A stretch of DNA of 64,000 nt from Liolophura sinensis (lineage: Eukaryota; Mollusca; Polyplacophora; Chitonida; Chitonidae): assembly GCF_032854445.1 (NCBI RefSeq), contig NW_027018064.1:32622-96621 (forward strand), in the 5' to 3' direction. Positions 24,605 to 36,110 of the stretch are shown here, one piece after another. The number at the start of each line of letters is the position of its first letter. Position 1 is the stretch's first letter. Below the pieces are notes generated by a model that saw nothing but the letters and a program-made list of their open reading frames with translations, did not search any database and was not told the DNA's origin. The position numbers and the translations under genes were made by a program.

Positions 24605-26096
24605 CAATTGAATGATCATTGATGTCATAATCACGTGCCCAGCAACGTCTCTTACTCCATGGAAACCAGGGAAATTTGCAATTTTTCAACAGCTGCCGAT
24701 GCCTGGCTCAATTCCGCATCTTTTGGCACCTTACTGAAGTGGGTCAGTGTTCAGTTGTACTTTTTACAGCAGACTGTATCAAGTACCGTGTGTTTTTTAT
24801 GTACAAATGGTGTGGTTTTTCTACACGTAGATAAAGACATTGAGATTGTCTTGCACTTAGAAGTAAGACAATTGCTGGGTGAGTTAAATGGGCTTAGGCC
24901 AAAGACATCAGGTCTTCTGGGCTACCGAAGGGCACATAACTTATAGTCAAAAGTTGAATATAGTAATGACCAGTCGCGATTGTACAGAGTACAGTGTAGC
25001 CGATTTCAATTAACAAAAAGACCAGGCAAAAATGCAAAAGTGGAAAAACTGTTCCAGTGTTGCTGGTATGAGGCTAATCCGACCTATTTTGTGACGAGAA
25101 ATCGAATGGTGCAAACTGCGTTGCTCTCCGAACAATACTTTTGGCTGTAGCGACATTTGAATGATCATTGATGTCATAATCACGTGCCCAGCAACGGCTC
25201 TTACTCCATGGAAACCATGGATATTTGCAATTTTTTAACAGCTGCCGATGCCTGGCCCAATTCCGCATCTTTTGGCACCTTATAAATGTGGGTCAGTTTT
25301 TAGTTGTACTTTTTACAGCAGACTGTATCAAGTACCTTGTGTTTTTCACGTACAAATGGTGTGGTTTTTCGCGATTGTACAGAGTACAGTGTAGCCGGTT
25401 TCAATTAACAAAAAGACCAGGCAAAAATGCAAAAGTGGAAAAACTGTTCCAGTGCTACTAGTAAGAGGCTAATCCGACGTATTTTGTGACGAGAAATCGA
25501 ATGGTGCAATCCGCGTTGCTCTCCGACCAATACTTTTGGCTGTAGCGACAATTGAATGATCATTTATGTCATAATCACGTGTGTAGCAACGGCTCTTACT
25601 CCATGGAAACCATGGAAATTTGCAATTTTTCAACAGCTGCCGATGCCTGGTTCAATTCCGAATCTTTTGGCACCTTACTGAAGTGGGTCAGTGTTCAGTT
25701 GTACTTTTTACAGCAGACTGTATCAAGTACCTTGTGTTTTTCATGTACAAATGGTGTGGTTTTTCTACACGTAGATAAAGACATTGAGATTGTCTTCGAC
25801 TTAGAAGTAAGGCAATTCCTGGGTGAGTTAAATGGGCTTAGCCCAAAGATTTGACGTCTTCTGGGCTATCAAAGGGCACATAACATATAGTCAAAAGTTG
25901 AATATAGTAATGACCAGTCGCGATGGTACAGAGTACAGTGTAGCCGATTTCAATTACCAAAAGACCAGGCAAAAATGCAAAAGTGGAAAAATTGTTCCAG
26001 TGCTGCTGGTAAATGGCTAATCCGACGTATTTTGTGACGAGAAATCGAATGGTGCAAACCGCGTTGCTCTCCGACCAATACTTTTGCCTGTAGTGA
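24605..26096 (+). repeat. 3-monomer repeat, copy 2 (1492 bp)
   Basis: Units at 24605, 25154 (short) and 25549 follow the same haplotype order as copy 1, but with more substitutions than the copies of the other HORs. Examples are ACCGTGTG for ACCTTGTG in the first unit and CTTCGAC for CTTGGAC in the third. It is therefore an older or gene-converted duplication. Confidence 0.68.
25154..25548 (+). repeat. Short monomer 8 (TGGTGTGG lineage)
   Basis: Junction at 25370/25371. It is the middle unit of the second copy of the 3-monomer repeat. Its first bases read CATTTGAATGATCAT, an A-to-T change in the usual start motif. Confidence 0.92.
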
Positions 26097-27746
26097 CAAT
26101 TGAATGATCATTGATGTCATAATCACGTGCCCAGCAACGGCTCTTACTCCATGGAAACCATGGATATTTGCAATTTTTTAACAGCTGCCGATGCCTGGCC
26201 CACTTCCGCATCTTTTGGCACCTTATAAATGTGGGTCAGTGTTTAGTTGTACTTTTTACAGCAGACTGTATCAAGTACCTTGTGTTTTTTTTATGTACAA
26301 ATGGTCTGGTTTTTTTACACGTAGATAAAGACATTGAGATTGTCTTGGACTTAGAAGTAAGACAATTGCTGGGTGAGTTAAATGGGCTTAGCCCAAAGAT
26401 TTCAGGTCTTCTGGGCTACCGAAGGGCACATAACTTATAGTCAAAAGTTGAATATAGTAATGACCAGTCGCGATTGTACACAGTACAGTGTAGCCGATTT
26501 CAATTAACGAAAACACCAGGCAAAAATGCAAAAGTGGAAAAACTGTTCCAGTGCTGCTGTTAAGTAGACTAATCCGACGTATTTTGTGACGAGAAATCGA
26601 ATGGTGCAAACCGCGTTGCTCTCCGACCAATACTTTTGGCTGTAGCGACAATTGAATGATCATTGATGTCATAATCACGTGCGTAGCAACGGCTCTTACT
26701 CCATGGAAACCAGGGATATTTGCAATTTTTTAACAGCTGCCGATGCCTGGCCCAATTCCGCATCTTTTGGCACCTTACTGAAGTGGGTCAGTGTTTAGTT
26801 GTACTTTTTACAGCAGACTGTATCAAGTACCTTGTGTTTTTTATGTACAAATGGTGTGGTTTTTCTACACGTAGATAAAGACATTGAGATTGTCTTGGAC
26901 TTAGAAGTAAGGCAATTGCTGGGTGAGTTAAATGGGCTTAGCCCAAAGATTTGACGTCTTCTGGGCTACCGAAGGGCACATAACATATAGTCAAAAGTTG
27001 AATATAGTAATGACCAGTCGCGATGGTACATAGTACAGTGTAGCCGATTTCAATTAAGAAAAACACCAGGCAAAAATGCAAAAGTGGAAAAATTGTTCCA
27101 GTGCTGCTGGTAAGAGGCTAATCCGACGTATTTTGTGACGAGAAATCGAATGGTGCAAACCGCGTTGCTCTCCGACTATTACTTTTGCCTGTAGTGACAA
27201 TTGAATGATCATTTATGTCATAATCACGTGCACAGCAACGGCTATTACTCCATAGAAACCAGGGAAATTTGCAATTTTTCAACAGCTGCCGATGCCTGGC
27301 TCAATTCCGAATCTTTTGGCACCTTACTGAAGTGGGTCAGTGTTCAGTTGTACTTTTTACAGCAGACTGTATCAAGTACCGTGTGTTTTTTATGTACAAA
27401 TGGTCTGGTTTTTCTACACGTAGATAAAGACATTGAGATTGTCTTGCACTTAGAAGTAAGACAATCGCTGGGTGAGTTCAATGGGCTTAGCCCAAAGATT
27501 TGACGTCTTCTGGGCTACCGAAGGGCACATAACTTATAGTCAAAAGTTGAATATAGTAATGACCAGTCGCGATTGTACAGAGTACAGTGTAGCCGATTTC
27601 AATTAGGATAAAGACCAGGCAAAAATGGAAAAGTGGAAAAACTGTTCCAGTGTTGCTGGTAAGAGGCTAATCCGACGTATTTTGTGACGAGAAATCGAAT
27701 GGTGCAAACCGCGTTGCTCTCCGACCAATACTTTTGGTTGTAGCGA
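26097..27746 (+). repeat. Three full-length monomers, no higher order
   Basis: Units at 26097, 26649 and 27198. Small private changes include a longer T run near 26283, GTTAAGTAGACTAATCC near 26559, and TCCATAGAAACC near 27250, which destroys the CCATGG site. Otherwise these are ordinary monomers, and no gene is seen. Confidence 0.82.
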
Positions 27747-28141
27747 CAATTGAATGATCATTGATGTCATAATCACGTGCCCAGCAACGGCTCTTACTCC
27801 ATGGAAACCATAAATATTTGCAATTTTTTAACAGCTGCCGATGCCTGGCCCAATTTCGCATCTTTTGGCACCTTATAAATGTGGGTCAGTTTTTAGTTGT
27901 ACTTTTTACAGCAGATTGTATCAAGTACCTTGTGTTTTTCACGTACAAATGGTGTGGTTTTTCGCGATTGTACAGAGTACAGTGCAGCCGGTTTCAATTA
28001 ACAAAAAGACCAGGCAAAAATGCAAAAGTGGAAAATTTGTTCCAGTGCTGCTGGCAAGATGCTAATCCGACGTATTTTTTGACGAGAAATCGAATGGTGC
28101 AATCTGCGTTGCTCTCCGACCAATACTTTTGGCTGTAGTGA
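27747..28141 (+). repeat. Short monomer 9, chimeric 3' end
   Basis: Junction at 27963/27964, followed by AGTGCAGCC, a private change. Its 3' tail (AAAATTTGTTCC, GGCAAGATGC, a longer T run before GACG) differs from the other short monomers. It matches the tails of the monomers at 29635 and 33322, which also precede a short monomer. I read it as a short unit that acquired another unit's tail by exchange. Confidence 0.88.
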
Positions 28142-28536
28142 CAATTGAATGATCATTGATATTATAATCACGTGCACAGCAACGGCTCTTACTCCTTGGA
28201 AACCAGGGAAATTTGCAATTTTTCAACAGCTGCCGATGCCTGGCTCAATTCCGCATCTTTTGGCACCTTATAAATGTGGGTCAGTTTTTAGTTGTACTTT
28301 TTACAGCAGACTGTATCAAGTACCTTGTGTTTTTCACGTACAAATGGTGTGGTTTTTCGCGATTGTACAGAGTACAGTGTAGCCGGTTTCAATTAACAAA
28401 AAGACCAGGCAAAAATGCAAAAGTGGAAAAACTGTTCCAGTGCTACTAGTAAGAGGCTAATCCGACGTATTTTGTGACGAGAAATCGAATGGTGCAATCC
28501 GCGTTGCTCTCCGACCAATACTTTTGGCTGTAGCGA
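28142..28536 (+). repeat. Short monomer 10, directly follows another short unit
   Basis: Junction at 28358/28359. This is the only place where two short monomers lie side by side (27747 and 28142). It carries GATATTATAATCACGTG and CTCCTTGGAAACC, shared with the unit at 30184; the unit at 33871 has ATATCATAATC instead. The CCTTGG change destroys the usual CCATGG site. It opens the first copy of the region IV HOR. Confidence 0.92.
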
Positions 28537-29775
28537 CAATTCAATGATCATTTATGTCATAATCACGTGCATACCAACGGCTCTTACTCCATGGAAACTA
28601 GGGAAATTTGCAATTTTTCAACAGCTGCCGATGCCTGGCTCAATTCCGAATCTTTTGGCACCTTACTGAAAAGGGTCAGTGTTCAGTTGTACTTTTTACA
28701 GCAGACTGTATCAAGTACCTTGTGTTTTTTATGTACAAATGGTGTGGTTTTTCTACACGTAGATAAAGACATTGAGATTGTCTTCGACTTAGAAGTAAGA
28801 CAATTGCTGGGTGAGTTAAATGGGCTTAGCCCAAAGATTTGACGTCTTCTGGGCTACCGAAGGGCACAGAACTTATAGTAAAAAGTTGAATATAGTAATG
28901 ACCAGTCGCGATTGTACAGAGTACAGTGTAGCCGATTTCAATTAACAAAAAGACCAGGCAAAAATGCAAAAGTGGAAAAAATGTTCCAGTGCTGCTGGTA
29001 AGGAGCTAATCCGACGTATTTTGTGACGAGAAATCGAATGGTGCAAACCGCGTTGCTCTCCGACTAATACTTTTGGCTGTAGCGACAATTGAATGATCAT
29101 TGATGTCATAATCACGTGCCCAGCAACGGCTCTTACTCCATGGAAACCAGGGATATTTGCAATTTTTTAACAGCTGCCGATGCCTGGCCCAATTCCGCAT
29201 CTTTTGGCACCTTATAAATGTGGGTCAGTGTTTAGTTGTACTTTTTACAGCAGACTGTATCAAGTACCTTGTGTTTTTTATGTACAAATGATGTGGTTTT
29301 TCTACACGTAGATAAAGGCATTGAGATTGTCTTGGACTTAGAAGTAAGACAATTGCTGGGTGAGTTAAATGGGCTTAGCCCAAAGATTTCAGGTCTTCTG
29401 GGCTACCAAAGGGCACATAACTTATAGTCAAAAGTTGAATATAGTAATGACCAGTCGCGATTGTACAGAGTACAGTGTAGCCGATTCCAATTAACAAAAA
29501 GACCAGGCAAAAATGCAAAAGTGGAAAAACTGCTCCAGTGCTACTAGTAAGAGGCTAATCCGACGTATTTTGTGACGAGAAATCGAATGGTGCAAACCGC
29601 GTTGCTCTCCGACCAATACTTTTGGCTGTAGCGACAAATGAATGATCATTTATGTCATAATCACGCGCCCAGCAACGGCTCTTACTCCATGGAAACCATG
29701 GATATTTGCAATTTTTTAACAGCTGCCGATGCCTGGCCCAATTCCGCATCTTTTGGCACCTTATAAATGTGGGTC
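28142..29775 (+). repeat. Region IV higher-order repeat, copy 1 (truncated)
   Basis: Units at 28142 (short), 28537, 29086 and the first part of 29635 match 30184, 30579, 31128 and 31677 at a constant offset of 2042 bp. The match is almost perfect; one difference seen is GACTAATAC near 29063 against GACCAATAC near 31105. It ends at about 29768-29781 inside the hybrid monomer. Confidence 0.86.
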
Positions 29776-30183
29776 AGTGTTCAGTTGTACTTTTTACAGC
29801 AGACTGTATCAAGTACCTTGTGTTTTTCATGTACAAATGGTGTGGTTTTTCTACACGTAGATAAAGACATTGACATTGTCTTGGACTTAGAAGTAAGGCA
29901 ATTGCTGGGTGAGTTAAATGGGCTTAACCCAAAGATTTCAGGTCTTCTGGGCTACCGAAGGGCACATAACTTATAATCAAAAGTTGAATATAGTAATGAC
30001 CAGACGCGATTGTACAGAGTACAGTGTAGCCGATTCCAATTAACAAAAAGACCAGGCAAAAATGCAAAAGTGGAAAATTTGTTCCAGTGCTGCTGGCAAG
30101 ATGCTAATCCGACGTATTTTTTGCCGAGAAATCGAATGGTGCAATCTGCGTTGCTCTCCGACCAATACTTTTGGCTGTAGTGA
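29635..30183 (+). repeat. Hybrid monomer joining two HOR positions
   Basis: The 5' part (CAAATGAATG, CACGCGCCC, CCATGGATATT, TTATAAATG) matches the unit at 31677. The 3' part (GACATTGTCTTGG, GGCTTAACCC, CTTATAATC, CCAGACGCG, AAAATTTGTTCC) matches the unit at 33322. The switch lies within TGTGGGTCAGTGTT near 29768-29781. This monomer is the footprint of an unequal exchange that shortened copy 1 from seven monomers to four. Confidence 0.82.
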
Positions 30184-30578
30184 CAATTGAATGATCATTG
30201 ATATTATAATCACGTGCACAGCAACGGCTCTTACTCCTTGGAAACCAGGGAAATTTGCAATTTTTCAACAGCTGCCGATGCCTGGCTCAATTCCGCATCT
30301 TTTGGCACCTTATAAATGTGGGTCAGTTTTTAGTTGTACTTTTTACAGCAGACTGTATCAAGTACCTTGTGTTTTTCACGTACAAATGGTGTGGTTTTTC
30401 GCGATTGTACAGAGTACAGTGTAGCCGGTTTCAATTAACAAAAAGACCAGGCAAAAATGCAAAAGTGGAAAAACTGTTCCAGTGCTACTAGTAAGAGGCT
30501 AATCCGACGTATTTTGTGACGAGAAATCGAATGGTGCAATCCGCGTTGCTCTCCGACCAATACTTTTGGCTGTAGCGA
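30184..30578 (+). repeat. Short monomer 11
   Basis: Junction at 30400/30401. It appears identical to the unit at 28142, including GATATTATAATC and CTCCTTGG. It opens copy 2 of the region IV HOR. Confidence 0.92.
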
Positions 30579-33500
30579 CAATTCAATGATCATTTATGTC
30601 ATAATCACGTGCATACCAACGGCTCTTACTCCATGGAAACTAGGGAAATTTGCAATTTTTCAACAGCTGCCGATGCCTGGCTCAATTCCGAATCTTTTGG
30701 CACCTTACTGAAAAGGGTCAGTGTTCAGTTGTACTTTTTACAGCAGACTGTATCAAGTACCTTGTGTTTTTTATGTACAAATGGTGTGGTTTTTCTACAC
30801 GTAGATAAAGACATTGAGATTGTCTTCGACTTAGAAGTAAGACAATTGCTGGGTGAGTTAAATGGGCTTAGCCCAAAGATTTGACGTCTTCTGGGCTACC
30901 GAAGGGCACAGAACTTATAGTAAAAAGTTGAATATAGTAATGACCAGTCGCGATTGTACAGAGTACAGTGTAGCCGATTTCAATTAACAAAAAGACCAGG
31001 CAAAAATGCAAAAGTGGAAAAAATGTTCCAGTGCTGCTGGTAAGGAGCTAATCCGACGTATTTTGTGACGAGAAATCGAATGGTGCAAACCGCGTTGCTC
31101 TCCGACCAATACTTTTGGCTGTAGCGACAATTGAATGATCATTGATGTCATAATCACGTGCCCAGCAACGGCTCTTACTCCATGGAAACCAGGGATATTT
31201 GCAATTTTTTAACAGCTGCCGATGCCTGGCCCAATTCCGCATCTTTTGGCACCTTATAAATGTGGGTCAGTGTTTAGTTGTACTTTTTACAGCAGACTGT
31301 ATCAAGTACCTTGTGTTTTTTATGTACAAATGATGTGGTTTTTCTACACGTAGATAAAGGCATTGAGATTGTCTTGGACTTAGAAGTAAGACAATTGCTG
31401 GGTGAGTTAAATGGGCTTAGCCCAAAGATTTCAGGTCTTCTGGGCTACCAAAGGGCACATAACTTATAGTCAAAAGTTGAATATAGTAATGACCAGTCGC
31501 GATTGTACAGAGTACAGTGTAGCCGATTCCAATTAACAAAAAGACCAGGCAAAAATGCAAAAGTGGAAAAACTGCTCCAGTGCTACTAGTAAGAGGCTAA
31601 TCCGACGTATTTTGTGACGAGAAATCGAATGGTGCAAACCGCGTTGCTCTCCGACCAATACTTTTGGCTGTAGCGACAAATGAATGATCATTTATGTCAT
31701 AATCACGCGCCCAGCAACGGCTCTTACTCCATGGAAACCATGGATATTTGCAATTTTTTAACAGCTGCCGATGCCTGGCCCAATTCCGCATCTTTTGGCA
31801 CCTTATAAATGTGGGTCAGTGTTTAGTTGTACTTTTTACAGCAGACTGTATCAAGTACCTTTTTTTTTATGTACAAATGGTCTGGTTTTTCTACACGTAG
31901 ATAAAGACATTGAGATTGTCTTGGACTTAGAAGTAAGACAATTGCTGGGTGAGTTAAATGGGCTTGGCCCAAAGATTTCAGGTCTTCTGGGCTACCGAAG
32001 GGCACATAACTTATAGTCAAAAGTTGAATATAGTAATGACCAGTCGCGATTGTACAGAGTACAGTGTAGCCGGTTTCAATTAACAAAAAGACCAGGCAAA
32101 AATGCAAAAGTGGAAAAACTGTTCCAGTGCTGCTGGTAAGAGGCTAATCCGACGTATTTTGTGACGAGAAATCGAATGGTGCAAACCGCGTTGCTCTCCG
32201 ACCAACACTTTTGCCTGTAGTGACAATTGATTGATCATTTATGTCATAATCACGTGCACAACAACGGCTCTTACTCCATGGAAACCAGGGAAATTTGCAA
32301 TTTTTCAACAGCTGCCGATGCCTGGCTCAATTCCGCATCTTTTGGCACCTTACTGAAGTGGGTCAGTGTTCAGTTGTACTTTTTACAGCAGACTGTATCA
32401 AGTACCTTGTGTTTTTTATGTACAAATGGTCTGGTTTTTCTACACGTAGATAAAGAGATTGAGATTGTCTTGGACTTGGAAGTAAGACAATTGCTGGGTG
32501 AGTTAAATGTTCTTGGCCCAAAGATTTCAGGTCTTCTGGGCTACCGAAGGGCACATAACTTATAGTCAAAAGTTGAATATAGTAATGACCAGTCGCGATT
32601 GTACAGAGTACAGTGTAGCCGATTTCAATTAACAAAAAGACCAGGTAAAAATGCAAAAGTGGAAAAACTGTTCCAGTGCTGCTGGTAAGAGGCTAATCCG
32701 ACGTATTTTGTGACGAGAAATCAAATGGTGCAAACCGCGTTGCTCTCCGACCAATACTTTTGGCTGTAGTGACAATTGAATGATTATTTATGTCATAATC
32801 ACGTGCCCAGCAACGGCTCTTACTCCATGGAAACCAGGGAAATTTGCAATTTTTCAACAGCTGCCGATGCCTGGCTCAATTCCGCATCTTTTGGCACCTT
32901 ACTGAAGTGGGTCAGTGTTCAGTTTTACTTTTTACAGCAGACTGTATCAAGTACCTTGTGTTTTTTATGTACAAATGGTCTGGTTTTTTCTACACGTAGA
33001 TAAAGACATTGAGATTGTCTTGGACTTAGAAGTAAGACAATTGCTGGGTGAGTTAAATGGGCTTGGCCCAAAGATTTCAGGTCTTCTGGGCTACCGAAGG
33101 GCACATAACATATAGTCAAAAGTTAAATATAGTAATGACCAGTCGCGATTGTACAGAGTACAGTGTAGCCGATTTCAATTAACAAAAAGATCAGGCCAAA
33201 ATGCAAAAGTGGAAACAATGTTCCAGTGCTGCTGATAAGAGCTAATCCGACGTATTTTGTGACAAGAAATCGAATGGTGCAATCCGCGTTGCTCTCCGAC
33301 CAATACTTTTGGCTGTAGCGACAATTGAATAATCATTTATGTCATAATCACGTGCGTAGCAACGGCTATTACTCCATGGAAACCAGGGAAATTTGCAATT
33401 TGTCAACAGCTGCCGATGCCTGGCTCAATTCCGCATCTTTTGGCACCTTACTGAAGTGGGTCAGTGTTCAGTTGTACTTTTTACAGCAGACTGTATCAAG

Positions 33501-33870
33501 TACTTTGTGTTTTTCATGTACAAATGGTGTGGTTTTTCTACACGTAGATAAAGACATTGACATTGTCTTGGACTTAGAAGTAAGGCAATTGCTGGGTGAG
33601 TTAAATGGGCTTAACCCAAAGATTTCAGGTCTTCTGGGCTACCGAAGGGCACATAACTTATAATCAAAAGTTGAATATAGTAATGACCAGACGCGATTGT
33701 ACAGAGTACAGTGTAGCCGATTCCAATTAACAAAAAGACCAGGCAAAAATGCAAAAGTGGAAAATTTGTTCCAGTGCTGCTGGCAAGATGCTAATCCGAC
33801 GTATTTTTTGACGAGAAATCGAATGGTGCAATCTGCGTTGCTCTCCGACCAATACTTTTGGCTGTAGTGA
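30184..33870 (+). repeat. Region IV higher-order repeat, copy 2 (7 monomers, 3687 bp)
   Basis: Units at 30184 (short), 30579, 31128, 31677, 32224, 32773 and 33322. This is the longest version of the block. Marks include GAACTTATAGTAAAAAG in the second unit, AAATGATGTGG and AAAGGCATTG in the third, the run CCTTTTTTTTTATG in the fourth, TTAAATGTTCTTGG in the fifth, and GGCTTAACCC in the seventh. Confidence 0.86.
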
Positions 33871-34265
33871 CAATTGAATGATCATTGATATCATAATCAC
33901 GTGCACAGCAACGGCTCTTACTCCTTGGAAACCAGGGAAATTTGCAATTTTTCAACAGCTGCCGATGCCTGGCTCAATTCCGCATCTTTTGGCACCTTAT
34001 AAATGTGGGTCAGTTTTTAGTTGTACTTTTTACAGCAGACTGTATCAAGTACCTTGTGTTTTTCACGTACAAATGGTGTGGTTTTTCGCGATTGTACAGA
34101 GTACAGTGTAGCCGGTTTCAATTAACAAAAAGACCAGGCAAAAATGCAAAAGTGGAAAAACTGTTCCAGTGCTACTAGTAAGAGGCTAATCCGACGTATT
34201 TTGTGACGAGAAATCGAATGGTGCAATCCGCGTTGCTCTCCGACTAATACTTTTGGCTGTAGCGA
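33871..34265 (+). repeat. Short monomer 12, last in the window
   Basis: Junction at 34087/34088. It keeps CTCCTTGG but has GATATCATAATC. No short monomer occurs in the remaining 29.7 kb. It opens copy 3 of the region IV HOR. Confidence 0.92.
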
Positions 34266-34814
34266 CAATTCAATGATCATTTATGTCATAATCACGTGCA
34301 TACCAACGGCTCTTACTCCATGGAAACCAGGGAAATTTGCAATTTTTCAACAGCTGCCGATGCCTGGCTCAATTCCGAATCTTTTGGCACCTTACTGAAG
34401 TGGGTCAGTGTTCAGTTGTACATTTTACAGCAGACTGTATCAAGTACCTTGTGTTTTTTATGTACAAATGGTGTGGTTTTTCTACACGTAGATAAAGACA
34501 TTGAGATTGTCTTCGACTTAGAAGTAAGACAATTGCTGGGTGAGTTAAATGGGCTTAGCCCAAAGATTTGACGTCTTCTGGGCTACCGAAGGGCACAGAA
34601 CTTATAGTAAAAAGTTGAATATAGTAATGACCAGTCGCGATTGTACAGAGTACAGTGTAGCCGATTCCAATTAACAAAAAGACCAGGCAAAAATGCAAAA
34701 GTGGAAAAACTGCTCCAGTGCTACTAGTAAGAGGCTAATCCGACGTATTTTGTGACGAGAAATCGAATGGTGCAAACCGCGTTGCTCTCCGACCAATACT
34801 TTTGGCTGTAGCGA
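34266..34814 (+). repeat. Hybrid monomer formed by loss of one unit
   Basis: Its 5' part, up to GAACTTATAGTAAAAAG, matches the unit at 30579. Its 3' tail (CCGATTCCAATTAAC, AACTGCTCCAGTGCTACTAG) matches the 3' tail of the next unit, 31128. This is expected if a crossover between adjacent monomers removed about 549 bp. Confidence 0.8.
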
Positions 34815-36110
34815 CAATTGAATGATCATTTATGTCATAATCACGTGCCCAGCAACGGCTCTTACTCCATGGAAACCATGGATATTTGCAATTTTTTAAC
34901 AGCTGCCGATGCCTGGCCCAATTCCGCATCTTTTGGCACCTTATAAATGTGGGTCAGTGTTTAGTTGTACTTTTTACAGCAGACTGTATCAAGTACCTTT
35001 TTTTTTTATGTACAAATGGTCTGGTTTTTCTACACGTAGATAAAGACATTGAGATTGTCTTGGACTTAGAAGTAAGACAATTGCTGGGTGAGTTAAATGG
35101 GCTTGGCCCAAAGATTTCAGGTCTTCTGGGCTACCGAAGGGCACATAACTTATAGTCAAAAGTTGAATATAGTAATGACCAGTCGCGATTGTACAGAGTA
35201 CAGTGTAGCCGGTTTCAATTAACAAAAAGACCAGGCAAAAATGCAAAAGTGGAAAAATTGTTCCAGTGCTGCTGGTAAGAGGCTAATCCGACGTATTTTG
35301 TGACGAGAAATCGAATGGTGCAAACCGCGTTGCTCTCCGACCAATACTTTTGCCTGTAGTGACAATTGATTGATCATTTATGTCATAATCACGTGCACAG
35401 CAACGGCTCTTACTCCATGGAAACCAGGGAAATTTGCAATTTTTCAACAGCTGCCGATGCCTGGCTCAATTCCGCATCTTTTGGCACCTTACTGAAGTGG
35501 GTCAGTGTTCAGTTGTACTTTTTACAGCAGACTGTATCAAGTACCTTGTGTTTTTTATGTACAAATGGTCTGGTTTTTCTACACGTAGATAAAGACATTG
35601 AGATTGTCTTGGACTTGGAAGTAAGACAATTGCTGGGTGAGTTAAATGTTCTTGGCCCAAAGATTTCAGGTCTTCTGGGCTACCGAAGGGCACATAACTT
35701 ATAGTCAAAAGTTGAATATAGTAATGACCAGTCGCGATTGTACAGAGTACAGTGTAGCCGATTTCAATTAACAAAAAGACCAGGCAAAAATGCAAAAGTG
35801 GAAAAACTGTTCCAGTGCTGCTGGTAAGAGGCTAATCCGACGTATTTTGTGACGAGAAATCAAATGGTGCAAACCGCGTTGCTCTCCGACCAATACTTTT
35901 GGCTGTAGTGACAATTGATTGATTATTTATGTCATAATCACGTGCCCAGCAACGGCTCTTACTCCATGGAAACCAGGGAAATTTGCAATTTTTCAACAGC
36001 TGCCGATGCCTGGCTCAATTCCGCATCTTTTGGCACCTTACTGAAGTGGGTCAGTGTTCAGTTGTACTTTTTACAGCAGACTGTATCAAGTACCTTGTGT
36101 TTTTTATGTA

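Larger units (their letters stand above)
33871..36110 (+). repeat. Region IV higher-order repeat, copy 3 (one monomer lost)
   Basis: Units at 33871 (short), 34266, 34815, 35363 and part of 35912 correspond to 30184, a fusion of 30579 with 31128, 31677, 32224 and 32773. After about 36110 the unit at 35912 departs from its partner (GAAGCAAGGC and CAAATATTTC against GAAGTAAGAC and CAAAGATTTC). Confidence 0.82.

Noticed and set aside
28142-32223. A simple perfect 2042-bp tandem duplication
   Set aside because: The match stops at about 29775 against 31817. The rest of the fourth unit comes from another HOR position, so a hybrid monomer explains it better.
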